Shown here piece by piece: positions 45,055 through 55,040 of a stretch of 64,000 nt of DNA; the first letter of the stretch is position 1, and every line of letters starts with the position of its first letter. The notes beneath the pieces were generated by a model. The model searched no databases. It had not been told where the DNA came from and saw only the letters and a program-made list of their open reading frames with translations. Source of the DNA: an uncultured Duodenibacillus sp. (GTDB lineage Bacteria; Pseudomonadota; Gammaproteobacteria; Burkholderiales; Burkholderiaceae_F); contig CALXQK010000015.1 in assembly GCA_944390745.1 (NCBI GenBank), forward strand, positions 93,158 to 157,157, given 5' to 3'. Made by a program: the position numbers and the translations under genes.

Positions 45055-47220
45055 TCAGGCGCCGCCGCCCTGGGACTTGTCCGGGCCGTCCGCGGAAGGC
45101 TCCTGCTTCTGCCGGCCGTCATCTTCGTGCGTTGATCCTGCAGCGCCGTCGCCGGCGCCGTCTTCGGAGCCGGGAGCCTGCGCGGGCTCCCCGGCCCCGG
45201 CGGCCGCCTTGCGGCGGGTGCGGCGAGCTCTGGCCGGCTGGGACTCGGCCGGCTGCCCGGAGGCGGGCTGCGCCGGGGCTTCGCCGGCATCCGCACCGGA
45301 GTCGTCGGGTCCGTCAGCGGCAGGAGCGCGCTCTGAGGCGGCGGCCTTTTCGGGCGCGGGTTCAGCCGTGCGGCCCGGGCGCGCGGCGGGGGCGCCCTCG
45401 GGCATCTTGGGCGCCCGGGGCTCGCGGCCGGCGAGAATGTCGTCGATCTGCTCGCCGTCGATCGTCTCCCACTCGAGCAGGGCGCGGGCCATGGCGTGCA
45501 TCTTGTCGGCGTTGTCCTCAATGATCTTGCGGGCGCGCTTGTACTGCGTCTCAAGGATGCTGCGGATCTCGGCGTCCACGGCCTGCATGGTCTTTTCCGA
45601 GATGTGCGTCGTGCGCGTCACCGAGCGGCCGAGGAACACCTCGCCCTCGTTTTCGGCGTAGACCATGACGCCGAGCTTGTCGCTCATGCCGTAGCGCGTG
45701 ACCATGTCGCGGGCCATCTGCGTGGCGCGCTCAAAGTCATTGCTCGCCCCGGTCGTCATCTGGTGCATGAACACCTCCTCGGCAATGCGGCCGCCGAAGA
45801 GAATTGCAATGCGCGTGAGCAGATACTCGCGGTCGTACGAGTAGCGGTCGACCTCGGGCAGCTGCATCGTCACGCCGAGCGCCCGGCCGCGCGGGATGAT
45901 GGTCACCTTGTGCACGGGATCGGACTTCGGAAGCATCTTCGCCACAAGCGCATGGCCGGACTCGTGATAGGCCGTGTTGCGGCGCTCGTCCTCGGTCATG
46001 ACCATCGACTTGCGCTCGGCGCCCATCATGATCTTGTCCTTGGCAAGCTCAAAGTCGTTCATCTCGACCACGCGCCCGTTGCGGCGCGCGGCAAAAAGCG
46101 CCGCCTCGTTGACGAGGTTGGCGAGATCGGCGCCCGAAAAGCCCGGCGTGCCGCGCGCGATCACGTCGGCGCGCACATCGGCCCCGAGCGGAACCTTCTT
46201 CATGTGCACGTTGAGAATCTGCTCGCGGCCGCGGATGTCGGGCAGCGGCACAACCACCTGGCGGTCAAAGCGCCCCGGGCGCATCAGCGCCGGATCGAGC
46301 ACGTCGGGGCGGTTTGTCGCGGCAATCACGATCACGTTGGTGCCGGTTTCAAAGCCGTCCATCTCGACGAGCATCTGGTTGAGGGTCTGCTCGCGCTCGT
46401 CGTTGCCGCCGCCGAGTCCGGCGCCGCGCTGGCGGCCCACGGCATCAATTTCATCGATGAAGATGATGCAGGGGGCGTTCTTCTTGGCGTTTTCAAACAT
46501 GTCGCGCACGCGTGCGGCGCCCACACCCACGAACATCTCCACGAAGTCCGAGCCCGAGATTGAGAAGAAGGGCACGCCCGCCTCGCCGGCGATGGCCTTG
46601 GCAAGAAGCGTCTTGCCCGTGCCCGGCGCGCCCACCAGAAGGATGCCGCGCGGAATGTGTCCGCCGAGGCGCTGGAACCTTGTCGGGTCGCGCAGAAAGT
46701 CCACCACCTCCTGCACGTCCTCCTTGGCCTCGTCGCAGCCCGCGACGTCGGCAAAGCGCACCTTGTTGCTCGTGTCGTCGAGCATGCGCGCCTTGCTCTT
46801 GCCGAAGGTAAAGGCCCCGCTCTTGCCGCCCTGCATCTGACGCATGAAGAAGATCCAGACGCCGATCAGGAGCAGCATCGGGAACCAGCTGATCAGGATG
46901 CTCTGCAGCAGCGACGGCTCCTCCTCGGCCTTGCCGTAGACCTGGACGCCGTTCTTGCGCAGGTCGTCGACCATCCACAGGTCGCCCGGGCTCGTGATGG
47001 TGTAGGAGGCTCCCTCGACGGGCGTGACCATGATCCTGCGGCCCTGCACGTCGACGCGGCGGATCTTGCCCGCCTTGGCGTCCTCCATGAACTGCGTGTA
47101 GCTTGTCTGGTCAACGGCGCCGACCGGGTCGCGCTGCCCGTCAAACTGCTGAAACACCGTGAAAAGCACAAAGGCGATCAAGACCCAGACCGCAATGCGG
47201 CCAATCATCCTGTTGTCCAA
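45055..47220 (-). CDS. ftsH: ATP-dependent zinc metalloprotease FtsH
   Basis: Membrane AAA+ protease that removes misassembled membrane proteins and regulators such as sigma-32 and LpxC. Two N-terminal helices flank a periplasmic domain; the AAA domain has [21 protein letters not shown] and the [21 protein letters not shown]; the protease has HESGH. A TTG start at 47220 is favoured because GAGGAAAACAATC precedes it; ATG 47208 is the alternative. At 721 aa it is about 75 residues longer than E. coli FtsH, owing to a Pro/Ala/Glu-rich tail after residue 610. Downstream of rlmE, the common order. Confidence 0.97.
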   Translation of the reverse strand: MDNRMIGRIAVWVLIAFVLFTVFQQFDGQRDPVGAVDQTSYTQFMEDAKAGKIRRVDVQGRRIMVTPVEGASYTITSPGDLWMVDDLRKNGVQVYGKAEEEPSLLQSILISWFPMLLLIGVWIFFMRQMQGGKSGAFTFGKSKARMLDDTSNKVRFADVAGCDEAKEDVQEVVDFLRDPTRFQRLGGHIPRGILLVGAPGTGKTLLAKAIAGEAGVPFFSISGSDFVEMFVGVGAARVRDMFENAKKNAPCIIFIDEIDAVGRQRGAGLGGGNDEREQTLNQMLVEMDGFETGTNVIVIAATNRPDVLDPALMRPGRFDRQVVVPLPDIRGREQILNVHMKKVPLGADVRADVIARGTPGFSGADLANLVNEAALFAARRNGRVVEMNDFELAKDKIMMGAERKSMVMTEDERRNTAYHESGHALVAKMLPKSDPVHKVTIIPRGRALGVTMQLPEVDRYSYDREYLLTRIAILFGGRIAEEVFMHQMTTGASNDFERATQMARDMVTRYGMSDKLGVMVYAENEGEVFLGRSVTRTTHISEKTMQAVDAEIRSILETQYKRARKIIEDNADKMHAMARALLEWETIDGEQIDDILAGREPRAPKMPEGAPAARPGRTAEPAPEKAAASERAPAADGPDDSGADAGEAPAQPASGQPAESQPARARRTRRKAAAGAGEPAQAPGSEDGAGDGAAGSTHEDDGRQKQEPSADGPDKSQGGGA

Positions 47221-47523
47221 GATTGTTTTCCTCTAATTATTTTGTTTGCGCCGGCTGCGGCGCCCCCACGCCGAAAGTCTCCGGGGAGGCCTCGCGCAGC
47301 CCGGTGCCGCAAATCCAGAAGTTTTTTAGTTGAGCTGCCTGATCCGCGCGCGGCGCTCCCTCCAGCTGGGGAGACTTGGAAAGCCCGGGGATGCGGCGCG
47401 TGCGCCCCGCACCCTTCAGACATTTCGCCCGCACCGCGCCATGGTTGCAATCATATTCGACTTCTTCAAGAAATCAGCGTCCGGAGACGATCGAGTCTGT
47501 ATGCGAATATGACAAAGGCCCGC
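47221..47523. other. Gap between rlmE and ftsH
   Basis: 303 bases without a supported gene. An inverted repeat CATATTCG (47452-47459) / CGAATATG (47504-47511) is visible. A CTTGAAG element lies nearby on the minus strand, but no CCCCAT -10 follows, so I do not call a heat-shock promoter for ftsH. Confidence 0.5.
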
Positions 47524-48186
47524 TTACGCCGGCTGCCTGGCTGCCTTCAGCCCGCGGGCGACGACGTACATTTCGGCGCTTGAGCCGCGGCTTGCCTCGG
47601 GCTTGCGCTGCGCCACGCTGCGAAAGCTCCGCTTGCAGGCCTCGATGAACTGCGAGTAGCCCGAGCCCTGGAAGGCCTTGGTGACGAAGACGCCCTCGGG
47701 CTTGAGGTGCTCGAGCGCAAACTCAAGGGCAAGCTCATTGAGCAGCAGGCTTGCGCCCGCATCGACCATCGCCACGCCCGAGAGGTTGGGCGCCATGTCG
47801 CTGATCACCACGTCGACCCTGCCGCCCTCGAGAATTTCGCTCAGCCTGTCGGCCACCTCCTGTTCGCGGAAGTCGCCCTGCAGAAAGATCGCCCCCTCGA
47901 CGGGCTCCATCGGCAGGATGTCCATGGCGATGATGCGCCCCCTGAGACCGCCCCCGGAGTCCGAGAGCCGCTCGCGCACGACCTGCGTCCAGCTGCCCGG
48001 GGCGCTGCCCAGGTCGACCACGGTCATGCCCGGGGAAAAGAGATGCTCGCGCTCGTCGAGCTCGATGAGCTTGTAGGCCGACCGGGCGCGATAGCCCTCG
48101 GCGCGGGAGCGCTTGACAAAGGGATCGTTGATGTGCCGCTCGATCCAGGCACGGTTGGAGCGCAGTTTTTTTAGTGACTTCGGCAT
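47524..48186 (-). CDS. rlmE: 23S rRNA 2'-O-ribose U2552 methyltransferase
   Basis: Methylates U2552 in the A-loop of 23S rRNA using SAM; also called RrmJ/FtsJ and heat-induced in E. coli. The 220-aa protein begins MPKSLKKLRSNRAW and shows RSAYKLIELDE, the SAM motif VVDLGSAPGSWTQV, VISDMAPNLSGV with the catalytic Asp, and VTKAFQGSG with the catalytic Lys. Start chosen at 48186. Divergent from yhbY, the conserved rlmE/yhbY arrangement. Confidence 0.97.
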   Translation of the reverse strand: MPKSLKKLRSNRAWIERHINDPFVKRSRAEGYRARSAYKLIELDEREHLFSPGMTVVDLGSAPGSWTQVVRERLSDSGGGLRGRIIAMDILPMEPVEGAIFLQGDFREQEVADRLSEILEGGRVDVVISDMAPNLSGVAMVDAGASLLLNELALEFALEHLKPEGVFVTKAFQGSGYSQFIEACKRSFRSVAQRKPEASRGSSAEMYVVARGLKAARQPA

Positions 48187-48347
48187 GGTGCAGGCTAAAA
48201 TGACAGGCTTGACTTTTTTTGTCTGAATGGACGCAACAGTGCGGCGGATCGTCCCGCCGGCCGCAGGCGCGCCGCAGCCGCAGAACAACGCGGACGCGGA
48301 GCCTGCCGGAGGGGACGCCGGCGGCATCAGCAGGAAGCGACAGTTTT

Positions 48348-48893
48348 ATGGCGGAACTCATTTTAGAGCGCAGCGTGCGGCTCGAAATGCGCGCGCAAGC
48401 GCACCACCTCCAGCCCGGCGTGCTCATTGGAGAAAAGGGCCTCACCGAGGCGGTGATGAAGGAAATCGACCGGGCGCTCGACGACCACGGGCTCGTCAAG
48501 GTGCATGTCGCCGGCGACGACCGCGACGAGCGCGAGGAAATCTATCGCGAGGTGGCCGAGACCCTGTCGGCCGCCCGCATCCAGGCCATCGGCAAGATGC
48601 TCGTCTTCTACCGCCCGACCGAAAGTGAGGGCGAGCGCAGTCCCGCCCGCGGCAATCCCGGAACCGGCGCGCTGCCGCCGCCTGCCGCAGGAGGCTCCAT
48701 TCTAATGGCCAAGGCCGATCCCGGCGCGCGCGGCATGAAAAAGCCCGCCGACCCCGCGGCCAAGAAGAAGAACGCCCAGAAAAAGGACGCCCAGAAGAAG
48801 TCCGGGCGCCGCTCGGGAAAAACCAAGGCGCCGACCGTCACCCGCGCACGCAGAAAGCCCGCGCGCACGACCAAGAAGGCCGCGCTTTCCTAG
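48348..48893 (+). CDS. yhbY: YhbY-family ribosome-associated RNA-binding protein with basic tail
   Basis: A CRM-domain protein that binds pre-50S particles. Residues 1-95 are the domain: ILERSVRLEMRAQAHHLQPGVLIGEKGLTEAV, KVHVAGDDRDEREEI and RIQAIGKMLVFYRP. E. coli YhbY ends at about 97 aa; this one is 181 aa with a long Lys/Arg/Ala-rich tail (about residues 125-181, AAKKKNAQKKDAQKKSGRR), a likely extra RNA-binding arm. The ATG at 48348 follows AGGAAG; 43 upstream codons are rejected. Confidence 0.9.
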   Translation: MAELILERSVRLEMRAQAHHLQPGVLIGEKGLTEAVMKEIDRALDDHGLVKVHVAGDDRDEREEIYREVAETLSAARIQAIGKMLVFYRPTESEGERSPARGNPGTGALPPPAAGGSILMAKADPGARGMKKPADPAAKKKNAQKKDAQKKSGRRSGKTKAPTVTRARRKPARTTKKAALS

Positions 48894-48931
48894 AGCTAGA
48901 GGGGCGCCTTCGTTCCTTGCGCGCCTACAGA

Positions 48932-48968
48932 GTCCGAGGCCGGCAGCCGCCGGCCCCGGACTTTTTTT
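48932..48968 (+). terminator. Terminator for yhbY
   Basis: GTCCGAGGCCGGC (48932-48944) pairs with GCCGGCCCCGGAC (48949-48961) over a four-base loop, with one mismatch, then T7. The following 260 bases up to the phosphate permease hold the Pho box and no gene. Confidence 0.88.
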
Positions 48969-49145
48969 ATCTCCTGGCTCACCGTCCGCTCAGGGCCGTG
49001 CGGATTTCGGCGGGCCGCCCCAGGGCGAAGCGCCCCGACAAAAGTTTGAGAGATAAAAGTTTTGCAGACCGCACAATTATGACAAACCCGTCATTTTTTC
49101 GAAAGCCTTGATTTTTCTCGCATGACGGACGTTTTTTCCCTGCGC

Positions 49146-49163
49146 TTGTCATCAAGCTGTCAT
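49146..49163 (+). promoter_or_regulatory. Pho box upstream of the phosphate permease
   Basis: Two direct half-sites TTGTCAT (49146-49152) and CTGTCAT (49157-49163) are separated by CAAG. This matches the PhoB target CTGTCAT-N4-CTGTCAT at 13 of 14 half-site bases. A CATAAA -10-like hexamer lies at 49185-49190, about 22 bases downstream, the usual distance when PhoB replaces a -35. Gene start is at 49228. Confidence 0.75.
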
Positions 49164-49227
49164 AAATGGCGGCCACACTCCTGCGCATAAAAACACATCA
49201 CTCCACCCTCCCCTTCCGCGTGCTCAA

Positions 49228-51549
49228 ATGCAAGACTTCTATCTGGTCGTGCTCGGCTTTCTGGCCGTGCTCGCCTGCTTTGACCTGTTTGTTGGCGTCA
49301 GCAACGATGCCGTGAACTTTCTCAACTCAGCCCTCGGCTGCCGCATTTCATCATTTCGCACCACCATGTGGGTCGCAAGCCTCGGGGTGCTGCTCGGCGC
49401 CACGTTCTCCTCGGGCATGATGGAGGTCGCCCGATCCGGGGTCTTTCACCCGCAGATGTTCTCCTTTTCGGAGATCATGGTGATCTTCTTTGCCGTGATG
49501 GTGGCCGACGTGCTGCTGCTCGACGTCTTCAACTCCCTGGGGCTGCCCACGTCGACCACGGTCTCGATCATCTTCGAGCTGCTCGGCAGCGCCCTCGCAG
49601 CGGCGCTCTACAAGATCTACCTCGACTCGGGGAGCTTTGCCGAGGTCGCCGAGTTCATCAACACGGCCCAGGCCTTCACGATGATCTCGGCCATTCTCGT
49701 CTCGGTGGTGGTGGCCTTCGTCACGGGCACGGTCGTGCAGTACGTCGCGCGCCTGATCTTCACCTTTCACTTTGAGAAGATGTACCGGCGCATCGGCGGC
49801 ATCTACGGCGGCTTTGCCATTACCGCCATCTTCTACTTTCTCGTCATGAAGGGCGCCAAAGGCGCAAGCTTCATGCGTCCCGAGTGGATCGAGTGGATCG
49901 GCGCCAACACCGAGGTCATCCTCGCGGTGCTCTTCATCACGCTGAGCCTCGCCTTTCAGGCGCTCATCGTCTTTTTCAACGTCAACGTCTTTCGCATCAT
50001 CATTCTGTCGGGCACCTTCTCGCTTGCCTTTGCCTTTGCGGGCAACGATCTGGTGAACTTCGTGGGCGTGCCGCTGGCGGCCCTCTCCTCGGTGCAGCAC
50101 TTCATGGCCGAGGGCGTCGACGCCGGCACCTACATGATGTCGCGGCTGCTCGAAAACGAGCCCGCGCCCACGATCTTTCTGCTGCTGTCGGGCTGCGTGA
50201 TGGTGGCCACGCTCTGGTTTTCCAAGAAGGCCCGCGTGGTGGTGCAGACCTCGCTCAACCTGTCCTCGAGCCAGTCGGGCGAGCACGAGCAGTTCGGCAG
50301 CTCCGTGCCGGGCCGCATGATCGTGCGCAGCTCCATGGCCCTGGGCCGGATCCTGCGCCAGATCCTCCCCATCAATCTTCAGGCGGCGCTGCGCAGCCGC
50401 TTCAAGCCGCGCCGCCTGCGTCGCGACGAGCCCGTGCTTGCCTTCGACTACGTGCGCGCCTCGATCAACCTCGTGGTGAGCTCCATTCTGATCGCCTCGG
50501 CCACGAGCCTGCAGCTGCCGCTGTCGACGACCTACGTCACCTTCATGGTTGCCATGGGCTCGAGCTTTGCCGACGGCGCATGGGACCGGGAGAGCGCCGT
50601 CTACCGCATCTCGGGCGTGCTCACCGTGATCAGCGGCTGGTTCCTGACGGCCTTCACGGCGCTCACCATCGCCGCCGTGATGTGTCTGCTCGTCATGGCC
50701 GGCGGCCAGTACATGGCCTGCGCCCTCATGCTTCTGGTGCTCACGCTGCTCGTGCGCTCGAACTTCATGAGCTCGGGCAAGAAGAAGGACGTGCCGCTCA
50801 TCTTCCAGGGAGACGATCATGAGTCGGTGCGCAACGCCATCAACACCACGGTGGGCCAGCACCTCAACCGCACGGTTGATCTCTTTGAGTCCGCGGTCAA
50901 GGCCTTTCTGAGCGACAACGAGGGCGCGCTGCGCCGCGTGAAGGCCGACGCCAACGCATTTTTCGACACGCTCAGCGAAGAGCGCCGCATCTACTACAAC
51001 ATGGCCCAGCAGCGCACCTCGGACACCAAGCTCGACCGCGATGCGCGCTACTGCTTCTTCCGCGCCTACACCAACATGCGCGAGGTGGGCCGCGGCCTGC
51101 AGCGGATTTCAACCGCCGCCAAGGATCACGTCGCCAACCGCCACCGCATCTTCCACGGCCGGCTCAAGTCCAATCTGCTCAACCTCACCGCGGAGCTGCA
51201 AAAGCTTGTGCGGGCAGGCGAAGGCCGCCATGCGCTTGAAACCATCAAGCTCAACGGCGGCGACATCGTGCAGGAGATCGACCGCATGCAGGAGCAGCTG
51301 CTCTCGACGATCTCCTCCGAGCAGATCTCCATGCGCGGCTGCGAGCTGTACCTCTCGTTCCTGCAGTTCGCCCGCGAGCTCATCAACCGCTACAGCATCG
51401 TCGCCGTCCTGCAAAAGGAGCTCAACGACCTGTGCGATGCGCAGCCCCCGAAACCCTTTGAGGGCGACATTCCCGCCGGCGGCCAAAAGAGCGTCTCGCA
51501 CGCCTCGCGCATTCTGCAGGCGCTGCACGTCACGAGAACGACGAAGTAG
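49228..51549 (+). CDS. PiT-family inorganic phosphate transporter with PhoU-like C-terminal domain
   Basis: 773-aa membrane protein. The N-terminal 530 residues form the PiT permease: two inverted halves with the signature asparagines in GVSNDAVNFLNSALG and FAGNDLVNFVGVPLA, plus GLPTSTTVSIIFELLG and LPLSTTYVTFMVAMG. Residues about 540-740 are helical and charged (VGQHLNRTVDLFESAVKAFL, ALETIKLNGGDIVQEIDRM), resembling PhoU-like domains. E. coli PitA is 499 aa and lacks this. A Pho box upstream suggests induction by phosphate starvation, unusual for PitA-type carriers. Monocistronic. Confidence 0.9.
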   Translation: MQDFYLVVLGFLAVLACFDLFVGVSNDAVNFLNSALGCRISSFRTTMWVASLGVLLGATFSSGMMEVARSGVFHPQMFSFSEIMVIFFAVMVADVLLLDVFNSLGLPTSTTVSIIFELLGSALAAALYKIYLDSGSFAEVAEFINTAQAFTMISAILVSVVVAFVTGTVVQYVARLIFTFHFEKMYRRIGGIYGGFAITAIFYFLVMKGAKGASFMRPEWIEWIGANTEVILAVLFITLSLAFQALIVFFNVNVFRIIILSGTFSLAFAFAGNDLVNFVGVPLAALSSVQHFMAEGVDAGTYMMSRLLENEPAPTIFLLLSGCVMVATLWFSKKARVVVQTSLNLSSSQSGEHEQFGSSVPGRMIVRSSMALGRILRQILPINLQAALRSRFKPRRLRRDEPVLAFDYVRASINLVVSSILIASATSLQLPLSTTYVTFMVAMGSSFADGAWDRESAVYRISGVLTVISGWFLTAFTALTIAAVMCLLVMAGGQYMACALMLLVLTLLVRSNFMSSGKKKDVPLIFQGDDHESVRNAINTTVGQHLNRTVDLFESAVKAFLSDNEGALRRVKADANAFFDTLSEERRIYYNMAQQRTSDTKLDRDARYCFFRAYTNMREVGRGLQRISTAAKDHVANRHRIFHGRLKSNLLNLTAELQKLVRAGEGRHALETIKLNGGDIVQEIDRMQEQLLSTISSEQISMRGCELYLSFLQFARELINRYSIVAVLQKELNDLCDAQPPKPFEGDIPAGGQKSVSHASRILQALHVTRTTK

Positions 51550-51640
51550 AAAAGGTCGGAAAAAGGCAGGAAAGGGCGCCGCGCGCTGCGGCGCACCGGG
51601 CGCGCACTGCCTCCCGCCGCGAGGGGAGCGCTGCGCGCCT

Positions 51641-51651
51641 CCCCCCCCCCC
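51641..51651. repeat. Homopolymer C11
   Basis: Eleven consecutive C residues in the 222-base gap between the phosphate permease and gph, about 120 bases before the gph ATG. A GCGCCGC/GCGGCGC hairpin (51576-51594) lies just upstream. Long C/G runs are typical slippage sites and can alter promoter spacing. Confidence 0.9.
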
Positions 51652-51771
51652 TGGTGCGGTCCTGCAGGCCCTGCGCGCGCCGGCTCGGTACGGTTGCCGC
51701 ACCCGCAGGCTCTGTCCTACACTGAAGGCCCCGATCCTTTCCGCTACTCAACGAAAAAAGGTTTCTCTGCA

Positions 51772-52455
51772 ATGACCCAAGCCTCCGGATGCATTCTTTT
51801 TGACCTCGATGGGACGCTCGTCGACAGCGCCCCTGATCTCGCCGCAAGCGCCAACTACATGCGCGGGCAGTTCGGCCTGGCGCCGCTTCCCTACCCCGCC
51901 ATGCGCGAGAGCGCCGGACAGGGGGCGCGCGGCATGCTCTGGGCCTCGCTGCGCACGGGCCCGGCCTGCACGCGCTTTGAGTCGCTCAAGGAGCAGTACC
52001 TCGCGCACTACGAGGCGCACATCAGCGAGCGCAGCGCTCCCTTTGAGGGCGTGCTTGAGATGCTCGGCGCCATTGCCGCCGCAGGCCTGTCCTGGGGCAT
52101 CGTCACCAACAAGGCCGGACACCTCGCGCGCAAGCTGTGCGCCTCCCAGAGTCTGCTGCCCGAGAGCGGCTGCGTGGTCTCGGGAACCGACATGGGGCTC
52201 TTGAAGCCCCGTCCCGAGCCCGTGCTTGAGGGCATGCGCCTGATGGGGGCCGATCCCGCAAACACCATCTACGTGGGCGACGACGCCCGCGACGCGGGCG
52301 CGGCCGCCGCCGCGGGCGTGCCCTTCATCGCCGCACGCTGGGGGTATGTGGCCGGAGGCGCCGACATCAGCCGCTGGGGCGCCGCCCTCATTGCGCACCG
52401 GCCCTCGGAAATCGTTCCGGCGGCCCTTGAAATCCTGAAGTCCCGCCGCGGCTAG
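51772..52455 (+). CDS. gph: Phosphoglycolate phosphatase-like HAD hydrolase
   Basis: 227-aa HAD-superfamily phosphatase. Motif I FDLDGTLVDSAPDL with the nucleophile Asp, a helical cap, motif II GIVTNKAGH, and motifs III/IV KPRPEP and YVGDDARDAGAAAAAG are present. PDLAASANYMR and the length fit Gph, which clears 2-phosphoglycolate from DNA repair or metabolism; other HAD substrates cannot be excluded. Start MTQASGC; 26 upstream codons rejected. Its end overlaps the convergent phosphatase gene by four bases. Confidence 0.85.
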   Translation: MTQASGCILFDLDGTLVDSAPDLAASANYMRGQFGLAPLPYPAMRESAGQGARGMLWASLRTGPACTRFESLKEQYLAHYEAHISERSAPFEGVLEMLGAIAAAGLSWGIVTNKAGHLARKLCASQSLLPESGCVVSGTDMGLLKPRPEPVLEGMRLMGADPANTIYVGDDARDAGAAAAAGVPFIAARWGYVAGGADISRWGAALIAHRPSEIVPAALEILKSRRG

Positions 52456-52931
52456 ACGCCGCGGGCCTTCTGCAGCGCCGCAAGAAGGCCTCGGCAGGCG
52501 TGCTGCGCGCGGTGCACCGTGCTTTCAAAGTCCGCCGCACCGCCGTAGTAGGGATCGGGCACGACGCGGTCGGCGGGGTTGCCGGCAAAGGGCATCAGCA
52601 GCGCCGTGCGGGCGCGGCTTGCGGCGGGCTTCATGCGGTTGAGGTCGGCCAGATTCTCCTCGTCGCAGGCAAGAATCCAGTCGAAGTTCTCAAAGTCCTC
52701 GGCGCGCACCTGCCGGGCGCGGTGCGCGGAGATGTCGATGCCGTGCCGGCTGCAGGCGGCCGCGGCGCGCGCATCGGGACTCTGGCCGATGTGCCAGGAG
52801 CCGGTGCCGGCCGAGTCGACGACGTACTCGTCCTCGAGCCCGGCCTCGCGGATGAGCGCGCGAAACACGCCCTCGGCCGTGGGTGAGCGGCAAATGTTGC
52901 CGAGACAAACAAAAAGAACGCGAACGGCCAT
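52452..52931 (-). CDS. Low-molecular-weight protein-tyrosine phosphatase
   Basis: 159-aa cytoplasmic phosphatase. The P-loop VCLGNICRSPTAEG gives the C-x4-CR-S signature, and DPYYGG supplies the general acid Asp. In bacteria such enzymes often dephosphorylate polysaccharide-export tyrosine kinases (Wzb type) or arginine/tyrosine proteins. No kinase is nearby, so the partner is unknown. Lies 57 bases after uvrB on the same strand. Confidence 0.95.
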   Translation of the reverse strand: MAVRVLFVCLGNICRSPTAEGVFRALIREAGLEDEYVVDSAGTGSWHIGQSPDARAAAACSRHGIDISAHRARQVRAEDFENFDWILACDEENLADLNRMKPAASRARTALLMPFAGNPADRVVPDPYYGGAADFESTVHRAQHACRGLLAALQKARGV

Positions 52932-52988
52932 GACTGGTCCTCAAGAGAAAACAAAGGGATTGAAATGAAATGCCCGCAGGACGGGTCA

Positions 52989-55040
52989 TCAGACGACGAT
53001 GTCGCCCTCGCTGCCGTCGGCGCCGAAGACCGCGCGCTTGAGGGCCTCGAGCCGGTCGCGGTAGAGCGCCGCACGCTCAAAGTCTAGATCGCGGGCGCAC
53101 TCGAGCATCTTGCGCTCGGTCTCCCGAATTTCACGCGAGACGCTCTTTTCATCGCGCAGATCGACGTCTGAGAGATCGTGCGCGAGCTCGGCGCGGGCCT
53201 CGCCCGCCGCAGGACTCTTGTAGACGCCGTCGATGATCTCGCGCACCTGCTTGACCACCGTGCGGGGCACGATGCCGTGGACCCGGTTGAACTCGGTCTG
53301 CCTGGCGCGGCGCCGCTCGGTCTCGGTGAGGGCCTCCCGCATCGAGTCGGTGATCTGGTCGGCGTAGAGAATCGCCTTGCCGCGCACATTGCGCGCCGCG
53401 CGCCCGATCGTCTGAATGAGCGAGCGGGTTGAGCGCAGGAACCCCTCCTTGTCGGCGTCGAGAATCGCCACAAGCGACACCTCCGGGATGTCGAGCCCCT
53501 CGCGCAGCAGGTTGATGCCCACGAGCACGTCGAAGACTCCCGCGCGCAGATCGCGGATGATCTCCACGCGCTCGACGGTGTCGATGTCCGAGTGCAGATA
53601 CCGCACCCGCACGTTGTGCTCGCTCAAGAATTCCGTGAGCTCCTCGGCCATGCGCTTGGTGAGCGTCGTCACAAGCACCCGGTCGCCGGCCTTCGTGCGC
53701 GCATAGATTTCGCCCAGCACGTCGTCGACCTGGGTTTTTGCCGGCCGCACCTCAACCTCGGGGTCCACAAGCCCGGTGGGACGCACCACCTGCTCGACCA
53801 CCTGGGCGCTGTGCGCGAGCTCATACTCGGCGGGCGTGGCCGACACGAAGATCGAGCGGCGCATCTTGCGCTCGAACTCATCAAAGCGCAGCGGCCGGTT
53901 GTCCAGGGCCGAGGGCAGCCGAAACCCGTAGGTCACCAGCGTCTCCTTGCGCGAGCGGTCGCCGCGGTACATGCCGCCGAGCTGCCCCATCATCACATGG
54001 CTCTCGTCAAAGAACATGACGGTGTCGGCCGGCAGGTAGTCAATCAGGCACGGCGGCGCCTCGCCCGGGGCCAGTCCCGTGAGATGGCGCGAGTAGTTTT
54101 CAATGCCCTTGCAAAAGCCCACCTGATCGAGCATCTCCAGGTCAAAGAGCGTGCGGGTCTGAAGCCGCTGCGCCTCCACCTCCCTGCCCGCGTCGTGGAA
54201 GTACTTGAGCCGCTCCTTGAGCTCCGCGCGGATCGAGTCCATGGCGCGCACGATCTCCGAGCGCGGCGTCACGTAGTGGCTTGCCGGATAGACCACAAAG
54301 CGCGGCACCTTCTGGCGCACCTTTCCCGTCAGGGGGTCAAAGAGCACGATCGCCTCGAGCTCGTCGTCAAAGAGCTCGACGCGCACCGCCACCTCGGCGT
54401 GCTCGGCCGGGAAGATGTCGACCGTATCGCCGCGCACGCGAAACGTCCCGCGCATGAAGTCCATGTCGCTGCGCTTGTACTGCATCTTCACGAGCTGCGC
54501 GATCAGATCCTCGCGGCTCTTGGTCTCGCCCTGCCGCAGAATCAGGCGCATCTGCGTGTAGCTCTCGGGCTTGCCCGTGCCGTTGATGGCCGAGACCGTC
54601 GCCACGATCACCGTGTCGCGCCGCTCAAGGATCGACTTCGTGGCCGCAAGGCGCATCTGCTCGATGTGCTCGTTGATGGCCGAGTCCTTTTCAATGAAGA
54701 GGTCGCGCGCGGGCACGTAGGCCTCGGGCTGGTAGTAGTCGTAGTAGGAGACGAAGTACTCGACGGCGTTGTTGGGAAAGAAGTCGCGCATCTCGCTGTA
54801 GAGCTGCGCGGCAAGCGTCTTGTTGGGCGCCATGATGATCGCCGGCGACCCGATGCGGGCGATGACGTTGGCCATCGTGAAGGTCTTGCCCGAGCCCGTG
54901 ACGCCGAGCAGCGTCTGCCCCGCATAGCCCGCCTCGAGCCCCTCGACAAGCGCCTCGATCGCCGCAGGCTGGTCGCCCGCGGGCGCATAGTCCGAGTGCA
55001 GCGCAAAGGGGGAGTGGGGGAAGGTGAGAATCTCTGTCAC
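52989..55040 (-). CDS. uvrB: Excinuclease ABC subunit UvrB
   Basis: DNA damage-verifying helicase-like subunit of nucleotide excision repair. The 683-aa protein has Walker [14 protein letters not shown], the beta-hairpin region [75 protein letters not shown] and a C-terminal UVR domain ([21 protein letters not shown]-like) that binds UvrC. Length standard. No LexA site was recognised. Confidence 0.98.
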   Translation of the reverse strand: MTEILTFPHSPFALHSDYAPAGDQPAAIEALVEGLEAGYAGQTLLGVTGSGKTFTMANVIARIGSPAIIMAPNKTLAAQLYSEMRDFFPNNAVEYFVSYYDYYQPEAYVPARDLFIEKDSAINEHIEQMRLAATKSILERRDTVIVATVSAINGTGKPESYTQMRLILRQGETKSREDLIAQLVKMQYKRSDMDFMRGTFRVRGDTVDIFPAEHAEVAVRVELFDDELEAIVLFDPLTGKVRQKVPRFVVYPASHYVTPRSEIVRAMDSIRAELKERLKYFHDAGREVEAQRLQTRTLFDLEMLDQVGFCKGIENYSRHLTGLAPGEAPPCLIDYLPADTVMFFDESHVMMGQLGGMYRGDRSRKETLVTYGFRLPSALDNRPLRFDEFERKMRRSIFVSATPAEYELAHSAQVVEQVVRPTGLVDPEVEVRPAKTQVDDVLGEIYARTKAGDRVLVTTLTKRMAEELTEFLSEHNVRVRYLHSDIDTVERVEIIRDLRAGVFDVLVGINLLREGLDIPEVSLVAILDADKEGFLRSTRSLIQTIGRAARNVRGKAILYADQITDSMREALTETERRRARQTEFNRVHGIVPRTVVKQVREIIDGVYKSPAAGEARAELAHDLSDVDLRDEKSVSREIRETERKMLECARDLDFERAALYRDRLEALKRAVFGADGSEGDIVV

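Noticed and set aside
47440-47520. Sigma-32 promoter for ftsH
   Set aside because: A CTTGAAG -35-like element is present but no CCCCAT-type -10 occurs at the right distance.
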